Source of the DNA: Beroe forskalii
Lineage: Eukaryota > Ctenophora > Nuda > Beroida > Beroidae
Assembly (NCBI GenBank): GCA_011033025.1
Contig: WFMF01000404.1
Coordinates: forward strand, 100,258 to 164,257
Length of the DNA stretch: 64,000 nt
Direction of reading: 5' to 3'
The position numbers were made by a program, and so were the translations under genes. How positions within the stretch are numbered: position 1 is the first letter of the stretch; every line of letters starts with the position of its first letter. The notes under the pieces were generated by a model that saw only the letters and a program-made list of their open reading frames with translations, made no database searches and was not told the DNA's origin. Below are positions 40,401 to 52,400 of this stretch, in pieces.

Positions 40401-43400
40401 AAAAGTATAATGCGTTAGATAACTGCAATTAGATATTTTTGGTTTCTGAAACTGGGTTTCCTGTGACCTAAAAGGCCCATCGGAAATTCTCGATTAAATA
40501 ATAGAGTTGATTGAGACAGGATTTTATGCATTGATTTGTGAGGGATTTAGTAAGGGATTCGTGAGGGATTTATGATTGTCCACTATAAATTTGTCTGCTT
40601 AATTAATTCGATTGAACGTTTGTATTTATTCATGTGTTGAGTTCAGTTAATTCACGTCACGATGCCTAATCTAAACAAGATGACCAATCCATGTTGACCG
40701 GAGCAATTAAAACACACCATTTAGCTCGTGGGTTCATCCCCCTCAAAAGAAGCTTGTGATTGATACCTACGAATGAGTAGTGAATACATAAATATAATGT
40801 TGCTAGGAAAGAGGTATTACTTAATTAGAATACGTAAGATTTATGCAATATGCATTATGCATGGACTATGAACTAGAGTAGAGGCTCATCAGATAAGATG
40901 AAATCGGCAGCAAATGATCAGAGAATGCTTTACCCTCTTCTTGAAGGCCGGCCAGTCTCTTATGATCTTATAATGCTACCAAATTTAATATTTAGGCTCG
41001 AGCCAGCTGACTGCCGAGTTAGTTTATTGGTTAGTTTATTGGCGTAGGTGACCTGGCTAAATTCAGTTTCATGTTGGTGAACGGCCAAGAAGCCAAGACG
41101 CCGACTCCGACTCACTTGCCTTTCGATGGCTCGTGCTGAGCACGGGTTGCGAAGGTTTGAGGTCACGAAGTTCGCAGAGTCATGAGGTTCAAGTTTTTTA
41201 AACTTCTGGACCGGCTCCCAAAGGAATACTTGAAAAGTGAAAACAATTGTTTATGCCAAATTGCAATTAAATACCTTGATTTGACAATTAGTAATGCTTC
41301 GATGCTCAAAATTCCTCAACAAATTTGACGAATAGAATTCCTTCAGATGGTTTTGCCGATATTCATACTTCGTTTCAACTTAAATAAATTTAATTATATG
41401 AACGTTATTCAGAACTTTGTTCTTAACAAAACCATTTGGTTTATTTTTCACGCACATTGTAAATTCGATTCCAAATATTTTTCGATTTTGGGTCACGAAC
41501 AGTTATTGGTTTTGCCAGGCCTTTTCGAGCATACACTTTCATGTTATTTTCAAAGATATAATAATAGATTACTTTGTGCTTATAGTAAGAGTCTTATTTC
41601 AGTATTTAAATTGTTTCAGTATCACTTTTATTATGTTGATAACACAGAACACTTGAATGAAACTAACTTCGGAGGAATTAGCTGGACATCTGGTAATCAG
41701 TACATTATCATGATGCGATTCTCCGCACTCAGCAGTCCTTTAATACGGTGTTTAATACGATTGCAATTTCACCCAATCATCAAACGAGAAGTCAAAGATC
41801 TGTAAAACTATTAAAAACCCTCCCACCTAGCTTCCACTATATCTAGAATGACCTTTTTTCAACGCTTTGCTTGAATTCTTGATACTGAATTTATTTTAGA
41901 GGATCTGACTTTCTTTGAAATGTTGCTACAATTCCTTCATGGTGAATTAACAATTAAACTGTTGTATCAGAAGTCGGCCTTTTTAGCCGAGTTTCTTCCG
42001 AAATAACAGGAAAGTGTATATATTATAGACTTTCCTGTTAATTCTGAAGAAAATAGATTACTTTGTTCGTGCTTAATCTTATTTCAGTATCGCTTTTATT
42101 GTATGCTAGATGACACAGATAATAGATTACTTTGTCCTTATAATAATCGAGTCTTATTTCGGTATTTACATTGTTTTAGTATCGCTTTTATGATGTTGAT
42201 ACACAGAACACTTGAATAAAGCTAACTTCGGACGGAATTAGCTGGACATCTGGTTATCAGTACATTATCATGAAGCTATTCTCCGCACTTTAGCAATGCT
42301 TTATTACCGGCGAGACTGGGGTGCGGTGTTTTGACGATTGCAATTTTGCCCATTTTCCAAACAATAAGAAAAAGATCCTTACAACTGATAAGCACCCTTC
42401 CTGTTCAAGCAATGTTGGAAGTTTCAATTCACACTTAGCGGCCTTTTTGTACGCTTTGCTTGATTTCTTGATACTGACTTGCTTAGAGGGCCCAAATCAA
42501 GATTGTTATAATTCCTTCATAGCGGATAAACAATTAAAGATTCAAACCGCTGTGTCAGAGTATCAGGAGACAGGAATTCAGGCTCGTCCGCCTATTCGTC
42601 AGCTCTAAGTGCCCAGTATTAACACAATCTTTAAATCCCCACCCAGAAGTCTTCTTTGTTTCTAGAGTCAGGGGATACTTTCATCACATGGAAATTGTAG
42701 GTTCGTACTCCACTGCTTATTCCACTAATCAACTATTTCCGATCTCTGTACAACGCACATTGCACACCTCTCCAAACGGATAGTTGACCGTGCCATTGTG
42801 CCAACAAAGCCTCCCTGACCTGATAAGTCCTTTGTATTCGATCTGTATTTGAAGTGTATTTGATCTGCATTTGATGTGTAAACATACAACTTGCTGGCCC
42901 GTGTTTATTCGTCATGATTAGTACCTACACACTTTGAGAGCCGTGCACGTAACATCTGGGCAGTGCGAGGGCGTTGCACAGCCCTCAAACTAAAATGAGT
43001 TTTGAGGAGGCATTGACTGTTATTGCAAATAACATCATCTCACTCTGAGGGCAGATAATGCCTTCGTTATCTGCACGGCTCCATGGGACTGAACGCCCCC
43101 CCCCCTTAGGGGGACCAGCCCCCTAGTTTTCAAAAGGACCCATCTAGAAAGCACTGTAGGGGCATGATCTATGAATATTGGCCGGCTTATCATTCACTCC
43201 ATCACAACCCACTCTCGTAGTATAGCTCACAGCTATAACCAGATACGATAAATTCAAATCTATAAATGATGAGGATCGTGAAACGCTCCTCGATTCTGAG
43301 AAAACGTAGTCCACGGTCAGTATTTGGACTTAGGAGTAATGATAACCAGGTAGTTTGTGAGATTTAGTCCAGCTCTGGGAGTGTCAGCCCCTGTTCGATC

Positions 43401-46400
43401 AGACTGCGTTTACTAGTCTATAGGTACTAAACACCCTTGTTTTGTAACTACGAAACAAATCATTAATTTCACCATGTGATAGGATGATTGTTTCATTATC
43501 ATGCGGTATAATTATGTTTATTTAAGTTGTGCTGGTACAGATTTTCAAATCATGATCTCGGTTAATAACTAATGGTACCTACTTTGAAATTATCCTTGTA
43601 AGCGTTTAATTTAGTACGATTCAGTGTTTCCATAATAGTTTCAAGTTTAAACTCATGCTGCTGACGCTTACCTACACGCGTTTTTTTTTAAATCTTTTCA
43701 TTTCACTTCAACTTTCACATATAATGAAAAGCATCATAAACCTTTTCCAACAATTATAGCTGTAGGGCGCGTACGTCAAGTTTAGCAAACCCCAGCTCAT
43801 AAGGAAGAGTATAAATCTTCCCGTATGACATTTGAAGGAAGCGATGTACGTAGGTCCCGCCCTGTCACAACGCCGCGTTTAGAACGTAAGGGTAGAGCCT
43901 CCCTTGCTGATGGTTAAATTGTTAAATGACCATCATTACAAACGAAATAACCAGAAACAGTCGCTTATGCACCATGTTTAGCTTTTGGTTCACAAAGCAA
44001 TTATCATCGTTCGATTTTTTAAGCCGGACTTCAACAAAGTAAACAGGGCGCGGCTTATTATTGCTTTAAACTCATATTTGCATATTTCAAACGAATGAGT
44101 AGCAATTTATCTATCTATAAAGACCAATGGCCACCGAGTCTTGCTTTTTCAGAATTTTGCGTTCCTCTATGCGGATGTATTTTGCATGTCTTCCATGTGC
44201 TTTTGGTAGAACATTACCCCGTGGCAGCTTGTTGTTCTAAAGTTCTAATGTAGGAATGAAGCATCGTATTAACATACAAACATTATTAAACCTATGGTTA
44301 TTTGACCATTGGCAACATTCACATAGTCGACCACTTACAAGTCACTGATAATTCACATCAATCAGCCACGACATGTCAAAATTTATATCATATCTTGTGT
44401 TCAAATTATGAATCTCTCCAGGAAATTTCCATGAAGCTAAGTTTAGGCCAACATAATTCCAGGATTTCCGATTTGGTATCTGACATTTAACGAAATTAGA
44501 AATATAAATAGGAACATTTTATTTACTTTGCCATTTCTTCTATTTGGTGCCATAGAGACTTTCTTGATAGTACTGAAGAATTACCAGATAATAATTTAAT
44601 TCGTGTGGTAGGATAAGATGGTCATAGAATTTGATGAAATATTTCAGTTACTGGATATCTGCAAGGGAAATGATTGGGGAAATGAGTCCGTGTAATTTGG
44701 AACTAATCCGCGGAAGTCAAGACCAGGAAATATTATGTTGTTTAGTCGACTACTAGAGCACACTATTGTCCGACGTTTATCTGTTGATCTGTTTAGAGAA
44801 TCCAGTTTCCTGAATTCGCTATTTATAACGGAGTTGGGAAATGAAATGCTAGAGCGATTCACGCTTTCTTTGCGCTTTCATGCTTCCATATGATTGATAA
44901 ACAATTTATTGATAAACAATAAATCGGTAAGTTTACCCTCGTTTGCTGACCCTCCTACCCCCCAGGACAGCATGATACTAACGACCCTGCTAGCACTGGG
45001 GACAGTGCTCTGTGCTGCATACTGCAGTGAGGTGCAAGTGACCCTGGAGTGCGGTGCAGTGAAGGGCAGCAAGGTGTCCACTGATGTGGGGGATGTCTAC
45101 GAGTTCCACCAGCTCCCTTATGGGGTGCCCCCGGTGGGGGCGCGGCGGTGGACACACTCCCAGCCCTTAGAGGGGAGTGGGTGTTGGGAGGGGGTGTATG
45201 ACGCCTCCCACCAACCCATCCCTCCTGTGCGGTGTGTACAGTACTGGTCCGGGGAGGTCAACGGACAGGAGGACTGTCTCCACTTGTCCGTCAGGACTCC
45301 AGACCTGGACGGATCACTCCCGGTCCTCGTGTGGATTCACGGTGGATCCCTCATGAGCGGGTGGAATGATGATCCAGGCTACTCCCCCAACGCAGCCTTC
45401 ACAGCAGACCTCAACGTGGTGACGGTCAACATCAACTACAGACTCGATATCATGGGCTTCTTCTCTTCTCCGGAGATCTGGAATGACCCGGAGAGCCCCG
45501 GGAACTACGGTAACTTTGGTATCGGGGACGCCCTGACGGCCCTCAAGTGGGTTCAAGCCAACATCCGGAGCTTCGGAGGGGACCCCGCCTCAGTGACAGT
45601 CATGGGGGAGAGCTCTGGGGGGACCATTGCTCTGGGACTTCTGGTGGCGGACCAGGCGGACGGACTCTTCAACAAGGCCATAGTGATGTCCGCACCCACC
45701 AAGTGGGAATCCACCTACCAGGACGCGTACGAAGCCAGGAAGAGCTTCGTATCTGACGTTGGGTGCACTCAGGACACAGAGAGCGAGAGGAGGGAGTGTC
45801 TGAGGTCTAAAGACGTGGCGTCCATCATCCAGCATGTGGACCTCAACAGAGGATGGGGTTTCTACGACTTCCCGCTGGGTAACGGCTGGACAGGAGAAAG
45901 TATGGACTACAACGTCCTGGAACCTAACCTGGTGAAAGTGGCGCCATTAGACCTGGCTGATCCAGGACAAACAGCTGAGAAGCGCACCCCTGTGACAGTG
46001 GTGCTAGTCAGCACAGCACAGGAGACAGGGTACAACCCTCTCTACTACAGCACCAACCAGGTCACTACTTGGCAGGGAGCCAAGGACCTTCTCAACAAGA
46101 AGATCGACAATCTGAAGAGTGAAACAGGGTTCGAGCTGAGTCCCGAGCTACGCGCTGAGATCGACAAGGTGTACCAGTTCGGTGTGAAGGACAAGGACTG
46201 GTGGCCCCAGATATTCTACGACACCCTCACCACTGACCTGCGAGCTACCTGCCTGACTAACGAGCTAACGGAAGACCTGAACCACAACCCCCTCTACACC
46301 GGCCTTAGGGCCTACGTGCAGAGCAGACCTGACGAAGTGATCACCGCAGGTTCTGTCCAGCTACCCTTCGAGACGGTGCACGGATGGGACACTGAGGCAC

Positions 46401-49400
46401 TCTTCGGCTTCGGGTGGTTCCAACTGGCTAGTTCGAAGGAGCGCCACCAAAGGAAACTGGAGAACAACCTACGGGACCTGGTGGAGCACATCTGCTACGG
46501 TAAGGAGATAGAGGGCTTCAACCCGAGCACCAGCCTCGTCCTCAGCAACGAGGACTTCCCCGAGTCTGTGAAGGTCCAGGAGTCCCGGCCCCAGGAGGCG
46601 GAGTGCGCTATGTGGAGAGAGAACGACATGCTCCAATGGGGATGGCAGAACTAAACCCGAGGATGGCAAAACTAAACCAGGAGAAACTGTCACCAGACAC
46701 TCAATAGACTTTAGACACTGTGATGAACAATTCAATGACTCCAGCCACTGCACTGCAGATAGATTACATAGTTCAATGAAATTATTTGATCCAATTCCTA
46801 CAGCCTCATTGATTCCCAAATCCCCCTGTAATTCAGAGCACATGTAACAACTATACTTTATTGCATTGTATTGGTCCCCTTCGCTGAGGAAAGGGGACAT
46901 TATCCTGTTGGGACAGAGGCCACGGGACACCACTGTCCATTAATAACAGCAGACGGCAAGCCGCAAGGTGCCTCCGGTACCCTCTCGTGCCCGGAGTTTG
47001 ATGGAAGCAGCATTGAAGTGCAGTGGCTTGGTTAACTCACTGAGCAATGGTAATCCAGGTGTTAGGCTCGATAGACAGATAGGTCCTTCACTGGTGCACA
47101 ATATAGGTCGAGTCAACTGCAAGCCTGTCCAAAGCACAGGGATGCAGATTTACTCTTCCTCTTCATCTCCATCTATCCGACTGTCAGTGAATGACAATAA
47201 CAACTACTGTATCCTATGATATTTGTCCACAGAGCCGGCGGTACGTACTGCAATATGTTCTGACCAGTTAAGATAAATATTAAGTACCGCGGTACACGTT
47301 GTAACTAATCAGTACAATGGTACATACCGCAGTACGTACCACGGTATGTACCGATTATAGTTAGGATAACTCGGGGTTGCCAACCTCCGCCCCTCCCCCT
47401 CCCGTTGGTTGAAGCTCCTGAAATGTCTCACTGCACACTAGCACACTCCTTACCTTGTGAGTTGCTGTTTTCTCTGGGTTCGTTGCAGCCCCTGCGATGG
47501 ACAGCGGAAGGATGATGGAGTTGTGGACGGACCGGGGAGAGTTGTGGTTGTTGGTGTAGTGCGCAACCAGCGGGATGGTCACGTCGCTGGGAGCCCGCTC
47601 TCCAGTGTTGTAGATCGAGAAGTTAGCCATGGAGGTGGGTCCTGAACCTGAGGTTGCAGGGTTTAATAACGGAACAGAAGGGGGAGAAGTTAGTCATGGA
47701 GGTGGGTCCTGAACCTGAGGTTCCAGGGTTTAATGATAATAATAATTAGAGTTTTTGTCGCTTGACAACTCAAGTAGATCTCACTACCTTGTCGACCACA
47801 AGGTAGTGACACGTAGATCATTTCATGTTTCGCTATATTTAACGAATCAGAATTTAATAACAGAACAGAAGGGGAGAAGTTAGCCAAGCACTTGATGCGG
47901 GAAATTAGTTTGAACGTAGTCCAAGGCTTCAAGATTCACATTCCAAAACAAATTGTACGATAAAATCTAAATGAGTACGAGGGAAAAATTTTAGTAATTT
48001 ACCGATAATTTTCCAAAAATTGTACGACACAATGCTCACATTCTTTCAAAACATCACAGGGTTGCAAAACAATAACAGTAACAAGATCCAAATTCACAAC
48101 ACAATTATTAATCTGTACCAAAGTTGTATGTTCGGTAGCTCAAGGATCCGCTCATGGAATCCATGGTATTCCCTCCTGAATAGAACATTAAACGTGTTTC
48201 ATTATAATAAAACATTTAAAGAACCAGAGCATGGTGCTGACCTAGTGACAAAGTCCCTGCTGATACAGATTATAGCTCATGGTATATCAAACATCTGCTG
48301 CTGGAGTTATGTTACTGATACCGAATTATGCTGATCCTATCATACCATCCACTATCTAGTTTGCTACTTTCTAAGTATTTAGTTTGCTACTATCTAGTGT
48401 GTTTACTTTATAGTTTGTCTACTTACCGACATTAGTGAGGGTGACAGAACGTTGGGTGGCGTAGAAGGGAACCTCTGGAGCAATGGTCAGCGTCACCTTA
48501 TCCAGGCTAATCTTAGACGAGCACCTCAGGTTCACCTTAACAAGGAAACGTGGTTAACAGTGATACGTTGTCAAGGAAACGTGGCTACTGGTGACACGTT
48601 GTCAAGGAAACGGAGTTATAGTGACACGTTGTCAAGGAAACGTAGTTATAATGACGCTTTGTCAAGGAAACATCGTTATAGTGACACGTTGTCAAGGAAA
48701 CGTGGTTAATAGTGACATATTGTCAAGGTAATGTGGTTAACTGGTTAATAATGACATCTGGTCAAGCAACTGTGGTTATTAGTTACACGTTTAGGGAGCA
48801 AGTTAAAACGTTCAATGATACGATAGAGTTTTAAAATCAGGAGCTTTCGAAAATCATGTGATTATCGTCGTCAGTGTTGTCAAGGAAACGTCAAGGAAAC
48901 TTCGTTTAGCATTGAGCAGGTCCTAGGACGGGGTCCTGCTTTCGCAGTGACCAGGAATCACGCGCATTATTATCGACGGTGGACATTAGATTACCCACAG
49001 GTATTTAATCTACAAACATTTACCAGTCAGCGCAGATCGTAAACTCGTGCGCTGATTGGGCAATTTTATAAAGATTTCAGGATTTTACCGGTAAAAAGCC
49101 GCCGATATTAATTCAATGAATGAAATTACGGCTGTTCGCATGAGTGTAACCTAGCTAACCTGTTAAACTTAACCTGTTATAATAATCAGATTGCGATTTG
49201 CAGGGCCCTTTTTCTTGGAAAAACGGAATAATTCTGTGCATGATTACATAGTTCAGTATTTCTACACAATATCGAGTGTGTTTATCTTTCTATCCGTTTC
49301 CATACACATTGCACGAGAAACGTACGCCGCATTCCTCTCTCATTTGCTTGAGAAGATGTTCGGTTTGCTGTGTCTAGTTTTACTGAGCTCAGTGGTTGCT

Positions 49401-52400
49401 GAGAAAGAGGTGACGGTGCTGGTTATTAACGGAGTGAATGCGGGTAGGACCTGCCCTCCCTACGATGGGACGGTGGTGGTGCCCCGCCTGGAGGACAAAG
49501 CCACACTCCTCACGGTCATGGAGCAAGCCCAGCATCAGGGCTCTTTCACGTGAGTTCTATTTAGATTCTAATTAGATAGTTCTAATTAGATACAAATAAT
49601 TAGTGATGTCTTTTAGGGAGCGAGTTGAAATCGAAAAAGTTTGAATAACAGGCGCTTTTGAATAGTTTGTGCCCTTCGAAACAAGCCCTGAGCATGTGCC
49701 CTCCATCGTCCGTGATGGCATTGTTCTACTGGCCCATTCCAGATGGGGATTTTTGAGAGCGGGCCAAAAAGCCTGCTGGGAAGTTTCCGCGAACAGGGGT
49801 TTGAGCGGGCCCCAATTTTTTTGGAGTTTGGGCTCGGCCCATAAATTTTTTTCCAATTGCGATACAAAAATTACGAGAAAACTAAAAACCAATGTTTTTT
49901 GGGTTAAAGAGGGAAAATTTAAAAAAACATTCAAAGTCAATAAATGCCGTATTCATCTTAAGGGTATCATTGATTAGACTCTATCTTAAAGGATGGCTCA
50001 CTTAAAATAGTCTAAAAGCCCATGTAAATCTCTTCGGTTCTTTTTACCCCCCCCGAAGGGGGCTCAAATTAAATTATCAACGGTTTTAAAGGGTTTCAGC
50101 CCCAGACGGGAGAAAGGGGACTTGTTGTTCGGAACAAACCCCGCCCTTTCCCCCTACTGCCTTCCCCGGGCACCCGGGCTTTTTTTTTTGGACCCCTATT
50201 ATATGTTTTCCATCAAGGATGTTTCATGGGCTGTAAAATTGAAGGTCTGTTTTCTTATAGACTCTCAGTGTTGACATTATTTAAGCTTTTTTTCAGCGGA
50301 AGATTTTATGTTAATTATTGAAATTTTGAAAACCTACAAAATTTGATTAATTTCTTGATTTGACTGAGTAAGCACTAAGCAATCGAAAAGTGTAGGAACA
50401 AATGGTGTCCGGGTAATTATATTTCTGTATTGTATTTCTGTATATGATCAGTTGGGCATTGGCTGAAAATGTGAAGGAGCAGTGCAGTGAAGTTTCAGAC
50501 AATCTTGTTTTATAAATGCATGAAATCCCCTTGCTCCAGAGCGATGGTGGTGTAATGGTCAGCATAGTTGCCTTCCAAGCAGTTGATCCGGGTTCGATTC
50601 CCGGCCATCGCATGTCTTTTGGTCATGATAACTGAGATTCAGTGAAATATAAGCATGCCTATTATTATGGACAGACAAGTGAGACAGGCAAAATGAGAAA
50701 TTTATTCGATAGAATAAGGGTAAGGGGTGATAGTGAGTCTATTAAAGCAGCCAGATGGGTCCAAGAGGAACCTGAAACTCACTGTAGTGAGGAATTGCCA
50801 CCTCACGCACGTGGCGGGTGCTGGTCGTCAGTGGACACTGCAAGAAAGGAAAGAAGACTTTTTAAAAAGCTATAAAATGGACTGGAAATCACCGTGATCG
50901 TGCGGCACTGCAGTCACTGGGATGTACGGGACTATAGTCACACAGTCGCCAAGTGCAGTGGAGGATATCCTGGACTAGGAGGCAAAGGGGACTAGCTGGA
51001 TCTCTTGGAGATACGTCCCCGTTTAAAGTAGCATGGGGGGCAAAGAGTTGTTTGAGACGTTCGACTTTCCATAATTCCACTCACTTAACTGATAATGGCA
51101 AAACTTAAAAGACAAAACGTGCTTCCAAGATATGGTGTTTTAGCCATCTCCATTTTCTAATGATGAATGAACGATATCGCAGGCACAATTAGGAATCAAT
51201 AAAACAAACTAATTTTCCGTTAAACGTGCTAAAATCTGTCTCTCGTTGACAGACCCTCGTGAGACCCTCGGCTGGCATAAACGGGTCAGACAACATCCAA
51301 CAACCTTGAACCGTATTTCGCCTCCACAGTTTGATTGAACAGATTCAGCTAACCAGATGCTTACACCAAAACTCTTTTGAGGTAGAACGATCGCACGCAT
51401 GGCGTGAAGAAGGGGACTCTGGTAAAAGCAATCCAACAGACAATACTCACACAGACAATTTTCGAACAATAACTGCTTTCTGTTCTATTCTGATTGTGTC
51501 ATGTAGAAATAGACAAGTTGGTGCCTGCGGTGCTCTTGTGACTCATGCCGGAAATCCGGTATTCGCCGGTGAATGCATCGCTGCATGTGAGTTATGTGGG
51601 CGCATGCTGTACGCGCGCGCACTCATATTCCCACACTAACCACCCTTCACAAGACAATTTGAATCACAAAATGTCATCGCGACCTACGTTTAAGACAAAT
51701 TTCAACGGACCGCCCCAATTTTAGTGGATACTGTTTACAAAAACAGAGCTTTTTACTCACCTTAACAGTAACAGTGGGGTATTCAGTGTCTGATTCTTCG
51801 TGTTTTACGCCAGCCACATCCAAGCCAGTGATCGGCTCAACAAATATGGAAAAGTCTGACTGTTCTGAAACTTTTGGGGCATGCTCGATGGGTCGCGTGC
51901 ATTCTCTGATGATTTGTTGCAACTTGGCCATTTCCTGATCTTTTTCCTGTAAACATGCATTAGTATTAGCCATCATAAAAAGGTGGGTACGCACAACATT
52001 AATGTGAATGGAGACTTGTCACTGATGGAACCCAGATATGTATTATCTCGTGGCTCGTAATTGACACAAAAAGTAATTTCATCAGAAACTTTAAAAATCA
52101 TGCGATTATCGTCGTTATCTACCTCGTAGTTGATTTCCCGCCTGTCTGTAGCTGTGGCTGTCTGTAGCGAAGGGTCTGTTCCAAGATACGAGACGTAGAG
52201 TTTGCCACTCTCGTCAAGCGATACGATGTGACCTTTGAGTGCGCTGAAACATTGTTACAGTAACATTAGTACGTTGATATGTCATGATTATTGTCAGGGA
52301 TCTACCGGGATCCCGGCATGGTCCCATTCAAAATCCCGACTTTTTGCCGGGATCCTGGGCTGAAAGTGCCAGGGAGTTCCCAGCTATCCATGTCGAAGTT

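Noticed and set aside
41347..41805. 152-codon open frame
   Set aside because: AT-rich, lies in a duplicated block where the second copy does not keep the frame, and has no recognisable motif.
44894..44971. Upstream extension of the esterase frame as protein
   Set aside because: It has no ATG; the signal peptide starts at 44972 and the extension contains a possible donor and acceptor.
45314..46933. Minus-strand open frames opposite the esterase
   Set aside because: Shadows of a GC-rich coding sequence.
49669..49977. Second exon of the transcobalamin-like gene
   Set aside because: The frame lacks the expected aromatic YW and glycine motifs, and no acceptor fits the phase.
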